A stretch of 64,000 nucleotides of DNA. Source: JAPOXR01 sp964291445. Its GTDB lineage: Bacteria; Pseudomonadota; Alphaproteobacteria; Rhodobacterales; Rhodobacteraceae. Made by a program: the position numbers and the translations under genes. How positions within the stretch are numbered: the first letter of the stretch is position 1; the number at the start of each line of letters is the position of its first letter. Below, in pieces: positions 52,263 through 61,867 of this stretch. A model generated the notes under the pieces. The model was not told where the DNA came from. It saw nothing but the letters and a program-made list of their open reading frames with translations, and ran no database searches. Location: positions 1 to 64,000 of the forward strand of contig OZ219863.1 in NCBI GenBank assembly GCA_964291445.2. Direction: 5' to 3'.

Positions 52263-53093
52263 TCAGATGCGCCAGCATCGGGGGAGCCCTCCATGGCTCA
52301 GATGATCCAGCATCGGGACGAGACACGAGCGCATCTCGTTGCCGTCACGGGATAGAATTCGCATGACCAGGACATCCGCATGGAGCAGGCTGGCTCCAGC
52401 GTGACGGGGCAGATGATGGCGCAGCATCGCAAGTTGCGCCTCGGCATCGGGAGAGACATAGACCACGAAGGCCATGGCCCGCGCCCCGCCTGCGATGCCC
52501 GGGCGATCAAGTTGCGCCTGCACGTCGGCCACCAGGTGGACACGGTCCATATAGATGGGAATGCCCGCCCGCCGAATCTCTATCCGGTCCAGGAAGTGCG
52601 CCAAGGTCAGGGTCTCCCCCATCTCAAGGCGACCGAAGACCAGCGGTTCCGCCAGCAGCAAGGCGGCTCCTTCCTGCAATTCGATTGTCAGCGATCGCTC
52701 CAGTGAACATCCGTCGAAGAGAATCGTCTCCTGCGGCAGCCAGTTCACGCGCGCCGAATTCGCGACGTCCAGACGTGTCTCGATTCGCCCTTTCTCCCCC
52801 GGCAAGGCCCGGTAGATCCGTTCGGCCGCCTGCGTGGTGAGCGTCAGCACCGTCCTGGCCTCGGCACGGGCGGAAATCGAGAAGCGGTCTCCTCCGGTGA
52901 CACCCCCGGCGCAGTTCAGGAGGACTGCCTGCATTGCATGCCCGACGCCTCGGGGGAACAGGCATTTGAACGATCCCGATTGCCGCAGTCTCCGCAACGC
53001 GGTGCCGCCATCCCTGGACTTGGCGGCTAGCAAGACCTTACCCTGCGCCCGCGCCATGACCGGCGCCGCGAGTTGCGGAGATGTCGACTGCAA
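52263..53093 (-). CDS. ureD: Urease accessory protein UreD
   Basis: A 276-residue scaffold protein of the nickel-loading complex. LNCAGGVTGGDRFSIS, LTTQAAERIYRA, VNWLPQETILFDG and RRAGIPIYMDRVHL-like stretches are conserved. It is first in the urease operon. A 455-bp repeat begins only 22 bases upstream of the ATG, so the native promoter may have been displaced by the neighbouring insertion. No nickel transporter gene is present in the operon. Confidence 0.94.
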   Translation of the reverse strand: MQSTSPQLAAPVMARAQGKVLLAAKSRDGGTALRRLRQSGSFKCLFPRGVGHAMQAVLLNCAGGVTGGDRFSISARAEARTVLTLTTQAAERIYRALPGEKGRIETRLDVANSARVNWLPQETILFDGCSLERSLTIELQEGAALLLAEPLVFGRLEMGETLTLAHFLDRIEIRRAGIPIYMDRVHLVADVQAQLDRPGIAGGARAMAFVVYVSPDAEAQLAMLRHHLPRHAGASLLHADVLVMRILSRDGNEMRSCLVPMLDHLSHGGLPRCWRI

Positions 53094-53115
53094 CTGGGTG
53101 ATGACTCCCTCCAGA

Positions 53116-53570
53116 GCGTGAATTCAGTGCCCTTATTGGGCCGCGTCGCTCCGAGTCGCCACGAAATTGCAATCTGGCAGGATCATTAACCTGCCATCCG
53201 CCCTGTTCTTGTGCAGGGAACAGACTTCTGGATGAATTATTAGGCAACAGAGTCCAAAGCTTCGACTACCAGCCGCCGTCAATTCGAATCCTGCTCCCTG
53301 CTGCAGGCAATCCGAGATTTCGGGCTCAATCCGGTCCCACTTTGGTGAACCCCGGACAATTTGGAACGGGCCTGCCGTATCCCGGCCTGGGTTTAGCCAA
53401 GGCAACCAAGACGACGTGTCCTGACCTCTTCTTGCAGGCTCGAGCCGTGCTCTCGGGCATGAGTTTTCACCAGCAGCAGAAGCCGCCATCGACCAGGAGG
53501 TCGTGGCCGGTGCAGTATGAGGAGGCGTCGCTGGCCAGGAATATGGCTGGCCCGACCATCTCTTCCGGGT
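53116..53570. repeat. 455-bp direct repeat, left copy
   Basis: It matches 59735-60189 over 455 bp without gaps and with about 19 mismatches counted by eye (96%). Its last about 105 bp duplicate the 3' end of the SDR gene at 60086-60874 without the rest of that gene. The two copies bracket the RecQ-UvrD fusion gene. Confidence 0.92.
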
Positions 53571-53631
53571 TGTGCGCGGTCTCAAAAGGGTATTCTTTGA
53601 CTGCAGCCAATAAGACAGTTGCGCATCACAA

Positions 53632-56600
53632 ATGAACGCTCGAAATACCGAGTTTCTTTCCAAATGTCTGTCCATCGATCTCGAGGTAGATCCCAAGACA
53701 ACCAAGGTATTTGCCTTTGCCGCCGTTCGAAACGATGATCGACCTGCTTTGAAGTCGGGATCCAGCTTGCTGGAGAAAGATCTCGACCGCCTCGAAGCGG
53801 CTATCACGGGCGTCGCACATCCGATTGGCCACAATTTCCTGCACCACGATATGGAACACCTATTCGCCGCCAGACCACGGCTGGCCCAGATCATACAGGC
53901 ACCCATTGATACGCTGTGGCTGAATCCACTTGCTTTCCCGCGCAACCCCTATCACCGCTTGGTCAAACACTATCAGGACGGGCGGTTGGCTGCGGGACAT
54001 ATTAACGATCCGGAGCTTGATGCCCGGCTTGTTTTTGAGGTGCTGGCCAATCAGCTCGACGCGTTCCAAGGCCTCGCTGATAGTGACCCAGACGCGCTTG
54101 CCGCATATCACAATCTGACAACCCGAACGGAACGATCAGGCGGGTTTGATGCCGTTTTCCGATATCTACGAAAAGCGGATTGCCCGTCACAGGATGAGGC
54201 CATAGCCGCCATCCGCCGGATGCTGGACACACGGGCATGCAGCAAACGAGTCGAACAAACCATTAGCCGTCTCAGCAATCCCCGAAACGGCTGGCCCATG
54301 GCCTATGCTTTATCCTGGATCACCGTGGCGGGTGGGGATTCTGTCATGCCTCCATGGGTCAGGTCGCAGTTTCGCGTGGCCTCGCTGATTGTCCGGCATC
54401 TCAGGGACACTTCCTGCAAAAATCCGGCCTGCGACTGGTGCGCCGAACAGAACGATCCCATTCGCGCGCTAAACAGGTGGTTCGGGTTCGCCAGTTTCCG
54501 ACCACAGCCCGTCGACCCGGATGGTCGACCGTTGCAGGAACGCATTGTTGATGAGGCCATGTCGGGCACCAGCCTGTTGGGCATCCTGCCCACCGGCACC
54601 GGAAAGTCCGTATGCTACCAGGTGCCCGCCTTGTCCCGGTTCGACAAGACCGGGGCGCTGACCGTGGTCATATCCCCTCTGGTCGCGCTGATGGCGGATC
54701 AGGTGCAGGGGATGGAACGGGCACGTATATCCTGTTCTGTGACCGTCAATGGTCAGATGTCCATGCCGGAACGGCAAGACGCGCTGGACAAGGTCCGCAT
54801 GGGGGATGCGGGCATTCTGATCATCTCACCTGAGCAATTGCGCAGCACATCCATCCAGTCGGCTCTGGCACAGCGCGAAGTTGGCCTGTGGGCTATCGAC
54901 GAGGCGCACTGCGTGTCGAAGTGGGGTCATGATTTCAGGCCGGATTACAGGTATCTGGGGCGGTTCATCAAAGAGTTCTCGGGCGACCAGCCACCTGCCC
55001 CGATCCTCTGCCTCACCGCCACAGCCAAACCAGAGGTTGTCGCGGATATCGTCGAGCATTTCCAGTCTCGTGCTGGGGTCGAGCTGCTCTCCCTTGATGG
55101 CGGGGCATCGCGGAGAAACCTGAAATTTGATGTCAGGCCTACGACCAAGAACAGCAAACTGACCGATGTCCTGAACGTAATCGAAGAGCTACTGCCATCC
55201 GAGGGTCGATCCGGTGCCGTGGTCTATTGCGCAACGCGCAAAGAAACCGAGCGCGTTGCCGAGTTTCTGAAATCGCGAGGTATGGATGCGGCGCATTTCC
55301 ACGCCGGGCTTGGGTCCGATGACAAACACGACGTTCAGGAACGTTTCCGGGTCGGAGGCCTGCGGGTGATCGCAGCCACCAACGCCTTTGGCATGGGCAT
55401 CGACAAACCTGATATCCGGCTGGTGGTTCATGCCGACATCCCGGGGTCGCTGGAAAACTACCTGCAGGAGGCTGGACGCGCCGGACGCGACCGGGAAGAC
55501 GCCGATTGCGTGCTGCTGTTCGCGGGGAATGATGTGGAACGCCAGTTCAGACTGTCCGCTGGCTCGCGTTTGGCCCAGCATGAAATCGGGGCCATTCTGA
55601 AGGCCCTGCGCCGAATTGATGAACGTACACGAAAGACCGGCAAGATCGTCGCCACCGCAGGTGAGATTGTCCGGTCCGAAAAGGATCAAGAATTCGAACG
55701 GGACAGCGCGACAGATGACACAAGGGTCAAGACGGCTGTGTCATGGCTTGAGGAAGCGACACTTGTCTCGCGTGAAGAGAACCGTGTTCGAGTTTTCCCC
55801 TCTTCGTTGACGGTCCGCACATTGGACGAGGCGAAACAACGGCTTGCGGATGCGGATATCACCCAGGTGCATCGCAAACAATTGCTGGCCATCGTGCAGC
55901 ATCTGATTTCGGCCCAGGCGGATAAAGGGGTCTCAACCGATCAGCTCTGCGGCGTCAGCAGCTTGACACCGGGTGCGCTGACAAAAGCGATGGCCAATCT
56001 TGAAAGCTTTGGTATTGCGCGCAACGACGTTGCGATGACAGTGTTCATCCGTGTCGGCGTAGCGCAGTCTTCTTCTGTGCGCCTGACGCAGGCCGCAAAC
56101 CTGGAACGGGATCTTGTCGCGCTGCTGCGCGAGCTGGCACCGGATGCCGACAAAGAGACCCCGATACCCCTAAGCCTGTCGGAAACCTGCCAGCGTCTGC
56201 GCGACCAGGACCACGCCGATACCCGTCCTGACGTGATCGATAAGCTGGTTCGAGGTATCGCTCGGGATGGCAAAGGCCAGGATGGCGGCACAGGCAATAT
56301 CCGACTGCGCAAGATAAGCCGGAACGCCCTGAACATCACACTCGAGAGGTCATGGAACACGATTTCACAGACCGCTGAACTTCGGCGCCGGGCAGCCGAG
56401 ATTCTGCTGAAGTTTCTGACGATGCAGCTCGACAAAGGCGCACGCGGCAAAGACCTGCAGGTGGAAACCACCGTAGGCGACCTTCTTGCACAGCTCACGC
56501 AGGACACCATTCTGAAATCCAGTGGTCGGCGCGACATGACTAAGCTGCTAGAGCGATCCCTGCTTTGGATGCATGAGCAAGGCGTGCTGACACTAGGCAA

Positions 56601-59244
56601 AGGGTTGACCGTGTTCCGCCCTGCCATGACAGTCTTTCTGAACCCCAAAGGTGGCCAGTTCACCCAATCGGACTTCCTGCCTTTGGAAGAGCATTACGCC
56701 GAACAGACGCTTCAGATCCATGTCGTGGCAACCTATGCAGAAACAGGTCTGAACAAGATGGCTGATGCTGAGCGCTTGTCAGAGGATTACTTTCTGCTCA
56801 ACAAAGAGCAGTTCATGAAACGCTGGATGCCGGGTATGGCGCGCGAAGTTAAACGCCAGACTACCAGTAAATCCTGGGCATCCATTGTCGAAGATTTGGG
56901 CAACAAGGTCCAACAGGACATCGTCGTGGATGACCGGGAACAGACCAATGTGCTGGTTCTGGCAGGGCCCGGATCCGGCAAAACCCGCGTTCTGGTACAT
57001 CGGATCGCTTATCTGTTGCGGATGAAGCGCGAAGATCCGCGCGGTATCCTGGTGTTGGCCTACAACCGCCATGCCGCCGCAGAAATTCGCGTTCGGTTGA
57101 GGGCTCTTGTTAGGGACGATGCGGCAGGTGTCACGATCTCGACCTGCCATTCGCTTGCCATGAAACTGGTAGGCGCCAGTTTCGCGGGGGTAAAGGCCGC
57201 AACCGAGGACTTCGACAATGTCATCATGGAAGCGGTGCGCCTGCTCAGCCCCGAAGGACTGACCAAAGCCGAGACCGAGGCGCAGCGCGATAGCCTGATA
57301 CAGGGGTTTCGCTGGATACTTGTAGATGAATACCAGGACATCGGCCCTGAGGCATATGCGCTAATTTCTGCCGTGGCAGGCCGTTCGCTGGAAGATGCCG
57401 ATCTGAAACTCAGCCTGTTTGCCGTGGGCGATGACGACCAGAATATCTACGCCTTCAACAGAGCCTCGGTCGATTTCATCCGCAGGTTCGAAGTGGATTA
57501 CAGGGCCAAACCGTCTTTTCTGATCGAGAATTACCGGTCGACGGCACATATCATCGAGGCGGCCAATCAGGTTATCTCAAAAGCGCCTGATCGGATGAAG
57601 GTCGATCACGACATCAGGATCAATCAGGCGCGGGTTTCTCAACCAAGGGGTGGGCATCTGGAGGGGGCAGATCCAGTCGCCTACGGCAGGGTGCAACTGC
57701 TTGATGTCCAACCTGACGCGATGCCGCAAGCGGCAGCAGCCGTCGATGAGTTGTCCCGTCTGTCTCGTCTTGATCCCAATTGGAGTTGGTCCCGTGCGGC
57801 TGTGATTTCCCGCGATTGGAAAGCCTTGGATGCGGTTCGAACCTATGCCGAAGCGCAGGGCATTAGAGTAGACATGGCCAACGAGGACCGTCCAAATGTC
57901 TGGCGGCTGAGGGAAACGCAGCGCCTGGTATCCAGGTTGCGCCAGAAACAGGGCGCACTGCTGGGTATTCGCGATATTCTTACGGTACTGAATGAACAGT
58001 CTCAAAACAAATGGGTGGATCTGTTGGCGGAAGGCGTGGCCGAACTGGACCGCGAATTGGGCACCAAAACAATTCCGGTGCCCGACATCATCGAGTGGAT
58101 CGCAGAGTGGTCCCGGGACACACGCGGCGAACAACGCGGGCTGCTGTTGCTGACGGCACACAGGGCGAAAGGCCTTGAATTCGACCATGTTGCCATTCTA
58201 AACGGCGGCTGGACACGGGTCTCGAAAGAGGAAGATCCCGAAGCCCCCCGACGCCTATTCTATGTGGCCATGACCCGCGCGCAGCAAAGCCTGACGGTGC
58301 TGACGTCCGGAGCGCACCCCCTTCTGAAAACTGGTTCAGATTCCGTTTTGGTCAGGCGCGTAGTGCCCGATCTCGACAAGCATTCCTTACCCGCAGTCAG
58401 GTACCAAATGCCTGCGCTCGATATCGTCGACTTGTCGTTCGCCGGTCGTCAAGGAGGGGCACATGAAGTGCACAAGGCAGTGCACTCAGCAAATGTCGGG
58501 GACACCCTTTCTCTTGTATTTCATCAACCTCATTGGGTTTTGCTGGACACCAAAAACCGTGTTGTCGGACGTATGGCCAAATCGTGGAAACCACCTCGGG
58601 GGCATGTGTTTGCCTCCGGTCAGATCGGGGCCATCATCAACTGGCGCAAGATCGACAGCGGCGAAGAGTACGCTCACTATTATAGGCGAGACAGCTGGGA
58701 GACAGTACTGCCAGAGTTGACCTTCCGGCATGAGAATGCCGAAGACTCTCGTGCTCTTAAGCCACCGACATCCCAAGAGGATGATCAAACGGAGCGTGTC
58801 AGGCACATTCCAGGCCGAAAAATGGCCAACCCTTCCGCAAGAATTGCTGATATCTCTTCTCCAAGACCGCAGGAGACTTGCAATTCGCCGAAACTCGACC
58901 TCAAATCATTCATCGGCACAGCTATTGCCGATGCACATTCATGGGATGAACTTTCGGCAGCGTTGGCTGAGAAAGATATAGTGCTAGCGGCAAAGGGCGG
59001 CGGCCTTGTTGTCAAGAACGCTTCGACCGGCGAGGAGATCGGCAAGATTTCTGCGCTTGGCTACAAATATGTCGATCTGATCCGCCATTATGGCGAAGGT
59101 TTCCCGGATCACCACGCAACATGGCTGGTCGAGAAGGCCTCAAGCGACAACTACGTTCCTAAAGGCCCACGGCGACCTAGGAAAGCAAGAAGCCACAAAG
59201 GAAAATCGGGCGATGGCGACGATTTTTTGCTGATCGAAGATTGA
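53632..59244 (+). CDS. Exonuclease-RecQ-UvrD fusion helicase (1870 residues)
   Basis: Domains in order: (1) DEDD-type 3'-5' exonuclease-like, residues about 10-160, with D16-L-E18, GHNFLHHD at 66-73 and D126/D130 (LNPLAFPRNPYHRLVK between); (2) a small Cys cluster (SCKNPACDWCAE, about 263-274); (3) RecQ helicase with LPTGTGKSVCYQVP near 318, DEAH at 421 and QEAGRAGRDREDADC; (4) winged-helix-like middle; (5) UvrD/PcrA helicase with LAGPGSGKTRVLVHRIAYLL near 1110, VDEYQDIGPEAYAL near 1230 and LTAHRAKGLEFDHVAIL near 1510; (6) C-terminal domain, about 1755-1850, resembling relaxase-associated domains (KGGGLVVKNAS). It would unwind and trim DNA. It stands alone between direct repeats, suggesting a transferred, possibly defensive, gene. 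Confidence 0.88.
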   Translation: MNARNTEFLSKCLSIDLEVDPKTTKVFAFAAVRNDDRPALKSGSSLLEKDLDRLEAAITGVAHPIGHNFLHHDMEHLFAARPRLAQIIQAPIDTLWLNPLAFPRNPYHRLVKHYQDGRLAAGHINDPELDARLVFEVLANQLDAFQGLADSDPDALAAYHNLTTRTERSGGFDAVFRYLRKADCPSQDEAIAAIRRMLDTRACSKRVEQTISRLSNPRNGWPMAYALSWITVAGGDSVMPPWVRSQFRVASLIVRHLRDTSCKNPACDWCAEQNDPIRALNRWFGFASFRPQPVDPDGRPLQERIVDEAMSGTSLLGILPTGTGKSVCYQVPALSRFDKTGALTVVISPLVALMADQVQGMERARISCSVTVNGQMSMPERQDALDKVRMGDAGILIISPEQLRSTSIQSALAQREVGLWAIDEAHCVSKWGHDFRPDYRYLGRFIKEFSGDQPPAPILCLTATAKPEVVADIVEHFQSRAGVELLSLDGGASRRNLKFDVRPTTKNSKLTDVLNVIEELLPSEGRSGAVVYCATRKETERVAEFLKSRGMDAAHFHAGLGSDDKHDVQERFRVGGLRVIAATNAFGMGIDKPDIRLVVHADIPGSLENYLQEAGRAGRDREDADCVLLFAGNDVERQFRLSAGSRLAQHEIGAILKALRRIDERTRKTGKIVATAGEIVRSEKDQEFERDSATDDTRVKTAVSWLEEATLVSREENRVRVFPSSLTVRTLDEAKQRLADADITQVHRKQLLAIVQHLISAQADKGVSTDQLCGVSSLTPGALTKAMANLESFGIARNDVAMTVFIRVGVAQSSSVRLTQAANLERDLVALLRELAPDADKETPIPLSLSETCQRLRDQDHADTRPDVIDKLVRGIARDGKGQDGGTGNIRLRKISRNALNITLERSWNTISQTAELRRRAAEILLKFLTMQLDKGARGKDLQVETTVGDLLAQLTQDTILKSSGRRDMTKLLERSLLWMHEQGVLTLGKGLTVFRPAMTVFLNPKGGQFTQSDFLPLEEHYAEQTLQIHVVATYAETGLNKMADAERLSEDYFLLNKEQFMKRWMPGMAREVKRQTTSKSWASIVEDLGNKVQQDIVVDDREQTNVLVLAGPGSGKTRVLVHRIAYLLRMKREDPRGILVLAYNRHAAAEIRVRLRALVRDDAAGVTISTCHSLAMKLVGASFAGVKAATEDFDNVIMEAVRLLSPEGLTKAETEAQRDSLIQGFRWILVDEYQDIGPEAYALISAVAGRSLEDADLKLSLFAVGDDDQNIYAFNRASVDFIRRFEVDYRAKPSFLIENYRSTAHIIEAANQVISKAPDRMKVDHDIRINQARVSQPRGGHLEGADPVAYGRVQLLDVQPDAMPQAAAAVDELSRLSRLDPNWSWSRAAVISRDWKALDAVRTYAEAQGIRVDMANEDRPNVWRLRETQRLVSRLRQKQGALLGIRDILTVLNEQSQNKWVDLLAEGVAELDRELGTKTIPVPDIIEWIAEWSRDTRGEQRGLLLLTAHRAKGLEFDHVAILNGGWTRVSKEEDPEAPRRLFYVAMTRAQQSLTVLTSGAHPLLKTGSDSVLVRRVVPDLDKHSLPAVRYQMPALDIVDLSFAGRQGGAHEVHKAVHSANVGDTLSLVFHQPHWVLLDTKNRVVGRMAKSWKPPRGHVFASGQIGAIINWRKIDSGEEYAHYYRRDSWETVLPELTFRHENAEDSRALKPPTSQEDDQTERVRHIPGRKMANPSARIADISSPRPQETCNSPKLDLKSFIGTAIADAHSWDELSAALAEKDIVLAAKGGGLVVKNASTGEEIGKISALGYKYVDLIRHYGEGFPDHHATWLVEKASSDNYVPKGPRRPRKARSHKGKSGDGDDFLLIED

Positions 59245-59734
59245 CGGGCCGGGCCACATTTGGGAGTTTAGATCTGCTACGAACGGCCCAAACCGGCCTT
59301 TCACTGACCAGTCAAGATGCTGCGGTCGCAGCCCGCATAGCCGCCGTTTGCTGCAACCGTGCATTCTTGGAGCCGACGAACTCACAGTTCGCGGGCGAAG
59401 CCGACGTTCGCTCGTGAAGTTATTGCTGCCGCAGCATCCGTTTGCACTTGTCGCGGGCGCTACGCCGCGTTGCAATCAAAGTCGCAAAAACGGCCATTGG
59501 ATCCGGCTCGTAAGGGCAGAATCCGCACTTCACTTTCGCTGTACTGTGTCTGGTCCCGATGGCCAGTTGGCTCAATGCGCGGTAGACTCACCATCGCAAA
59601 CAGGACTTGGGCCGGTCACGAACCGCGATTCATCGGAGGCGAGGAAAAGGACGCAATTCGCTACATCGCGCGGCTCGCCCAGGGTCAGAGGATGCTTTTC
59701 ACGCATCATATTGAGATAGGCCGGCGCCCCTAGG
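59245..59734. other. Intergenic, no gene recognised
   Basis: This 490-bp stretch lies between the helicase stop and the right-hand repeat. Short open frames exist on both strands but none has recognisable protein features, a ribosome site or family motifs. Confidence 0.45.
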
Positions 59735-60189
59735 GCGTGAGTTCAGCGCCCTTATTGTGCCGGCCGGCTCCGGGTCGCCACGAAATTGCAATCTGGCAGG
59801 ATCATTAACCTGCCATCCGCCCTGTTCTTGTGCAGGGAACAGACTTCTGGATGAATTATTAGGCAACAGAGTCCAAAGCTTCGACTACCAGCCGCTGTCA
59901 ATTCAAAGCCTGCTCCCTGCTGCAGGCAGTCCGAGATTTCGGGTTCAATCCGGTCCCACTTTGGTGAACCCCGGACAATTGGGAACGGGCCTGCCGTATC
60001 CCGGCCCGGGTTTAGCCAAGGCAACCAAGACGACGTGTCCAGACCTCTTCTTGCAGGCTCGAGCCGTGCTCTCGGGCATGAGTTCTCACCAGCAGCAGAA
60101 GCCGCCATCGACCAGGAGGTCGTGGCCGGTGCAGTATGAGGAGGCGTCACTGGCCAGGAATATGGCTGGCCCGACCATCTCGTCCGGGC
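59735..60189. repeat. 455-bp direct repeat, right copy
   Basis: Gap-free partner of 53116-53570. It spans the 3' 104 bp of the SDR gene and about 350 bp downstream of it. As it contains the intact gene end, this is probably the original locus, with the left copy made by the insertion or duplication. Confidence 0.92.
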
Positions 60190-60874
60190 TTGCCATGCGC
60201 CGCATTGGTGTCTGGGCCTCGAATTCCCTCGTCTGGTGCACCATTTCTGGCCGGGTATTCATCGGTGTCGCCGTGTAGCCGGGGCTGATCGAGTTGACCC
60301 TCACCCCCCGATCGACCCATTCCATCGCCATCGATTTCGACATGTGAATCACCCCGGCCTTGGAGGCATTGTAATGCACCTGCATCAGGCCGCGATTGAC
60401 GATCACGCCGGACATGGAGGCAATGTTGATGATTGATCCCTCGCCATGCCGCAGCATTGCCCCGGCCTCGGCCTGGCAGGACAGGAAAATGCCCTTCATG
60501 TTGATGTCCATGAGGGACTGGTACTGCTCTTCTCCCATCTCCTCGGCCGGGTTGGCATTGGCAATGCCGGCAGCATTGACGGCAATGCGCAATGGGCCAA
60601 GCTTGCTCTCGGTGCGGGCCACGGCTGCATCCAGCCCCGCCCGGTCGGTGACATCGGCCTGGATTGCGATCGCCCTTCGGCCCGCGGTGGCGATCATCTC
60701 CAGGGTGTTCGCGACCCCGTCATCGGTGCGTCGGTCCAGGCAGGCGACATCGGCGCCCGATTGTGCCAGCCCCAGGGCGATGCGCTGTCCGATTCCGCTG
60801 CCCGCCCCGGTGACGAGGGCCGCCCGGCCCGCCAGGTCGAACAGCGACGGTGCATCGAGGGAGATCTTGGTCAT
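60086..60874 (-). CDS. Short-chain dehydrogenase/reductase (SDR)
   Basis: A 262-residue classical SDR. NAD(P) motif VTGAGSGIGQRIALGLA; Asp (CLDRR) after strand 2 suggesting NAD preference; NAAGIAN; catalytic Ser in IINIASMSG; YNASK; and the C-terminal GHDLLVDGGF. The ATG at 60874 has GGAGG upstream. It oxidises an alcohol or sugar hydroxyl. It lies 50 bp after another SDR in a sugar ABC operon. Its last 104 bp are duplicated at 53467-53570. Confidence 0.9.
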   Translation of the reverse strand: MTKISLDAPSLFDLAGRAALVTGAGSGIGQRIALGLAQSGADVACLDRRTDDGVANTLEMIATAGRRAIAIQADVTDRAGLDAAVARTESKLGPLRIAVNAAGIANANPAEEMGEEQYQSLMDINMKGIFLSCQAEAGAMLRHGEGSIINIASMSGVIVNRGLMQVHYNASKAGVIHMSKSMAMEWVDRGVRVNSISPGYTATPMNTRPEMVHQTREFEAQTPMRRMASPDEMVGPAIFLASDASSYCTGHDLLVDGGFCCW

Positions 60875-60924
60875 CGTATCCTCCGTTGACGCTGCAATTG
60901 TCGAGTGTCGTTGCGTCCGGGCCG

Positions 60925-61707
60925 TCAGGACATGATGAGCCCACCATCCACATTGATGGTCTGGCCGGTGATGTAGTCGGCATCGTCGCTGGCCAGGAAC
61001 GCCGCCAGGCCGGCGACATCCCTGCCCTCGCCGGCGCGCTTCATCGGGATGTTCCGGACCCACTCCTCCATCAATTCACCGGGACCGTACTCGCCCAGCA
61101 ATCCGCCCCAGACCCGGTCATTGTAGACCCACATATCGGTCCGGATGATCCCGGGACAGATGGCGTTGACGGTGATACCGTCGAGTGCCACCTCCTTGGC
61201 CAGGCTCTGCGTCATCCCCATGACGCCGAACTTGGAGGCCGCGTAGTGCGGGGTGAAGATGAACCCGTCCCGGGCCTGGCCCGATGCGATATTGATGAGC
61301 CGGCCGCCCCTGCCTGACCGACGCATGCGGATGATCGCCTCCTGGCAGCACAGGAAGGCACCCTTGGTATTGACCCGCATGGTGTCGTCCCACTGGTCTT
61401 CGGTAAGATCCTCGATCTTCTCGATGGTGATGATGCCGGCATTCTGGACGGAGATGTCCACCGCCCCGAATGACGATATGGCCCGGTCATAGAGATCCCT
61501 GACCGCCGATTTGTTGGTCACGTCGCACAAGATGCCAACGGCATCGGCGCCGGATTGCCGCAATCTGCCGGCGGCATCCTCGACCCGCTCATCGACCGAG
61601 GCCACCACAATGGAGGCACCTTCCGAGGCAAATCGCTCGGCCATTGCAAACCCGATGCCCCGGTCGGCACCGGTCACGACAACAGTCTTTCCGGTAAATC
61701 GTTTCAT
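60925..61707 (-). CDS. Short-chain dehydrogenase/reductase (SDR)
   Basis: A 260-residue classical SDR: VVTGADRGIGFAMAERF, NAGIITIEKIEDL, LINIASGQARDGFIFTPHYA with Ser and Tyr of the catalytic site, and GQTINVDGGLIMS at the end. It follows the ABC ATPase gene by 160 bp on the same strand and precedes a second SDR. The pair likely performs successive oxidations on the sugar or polyol brought in by the transporter. Confidence 0.9.
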   Translation of the reverse strand: MKRFTGKTVVVTGADRGIGFAMAERFASEGASIVVASVDERVEDAAGRLRQSGADAVGILCDVTNKSAVRDLYDRAISSFGAVDISVQNAGIITIEKIEDLTEDQWDDTMRVNTKGAFLCCQEAIIRMRRSGRGGRLINIASGQARDGFIFTPHYAASKFGVMGMTQSLAKEVALDGITVNAICPGIIRTDMWVYNDRVWGGLLGEYGPGELMEEWVRNIPMKRAGEGRDVAGLAAFLASDDADYITGQTINVDGGLIMS

Positions 61708-61867
61708 CCGGACCTCCTCTACATTGCCGGAGAACGGGTCAGTACCGTCTCCTCGTCATTGTCGGAACACCGGAATCTCCGCCTCCCTGGTGGTGCTTGC
61801 ACCACCATCCCCGGCTCCCGGCTGCAGGCACGGAACCCAAGGACGGCCGCGCCTGTCTTCCCGCCAC

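Noticed and set aside
53133..53945. Minus-strand frame running across the left repeat into the helicase gene
   Set aside because: It lies mostly in repeat DNA and antisense to the helicase start; no recognisable motif, although a similar frame exists in the right repeat at 59752-60150.
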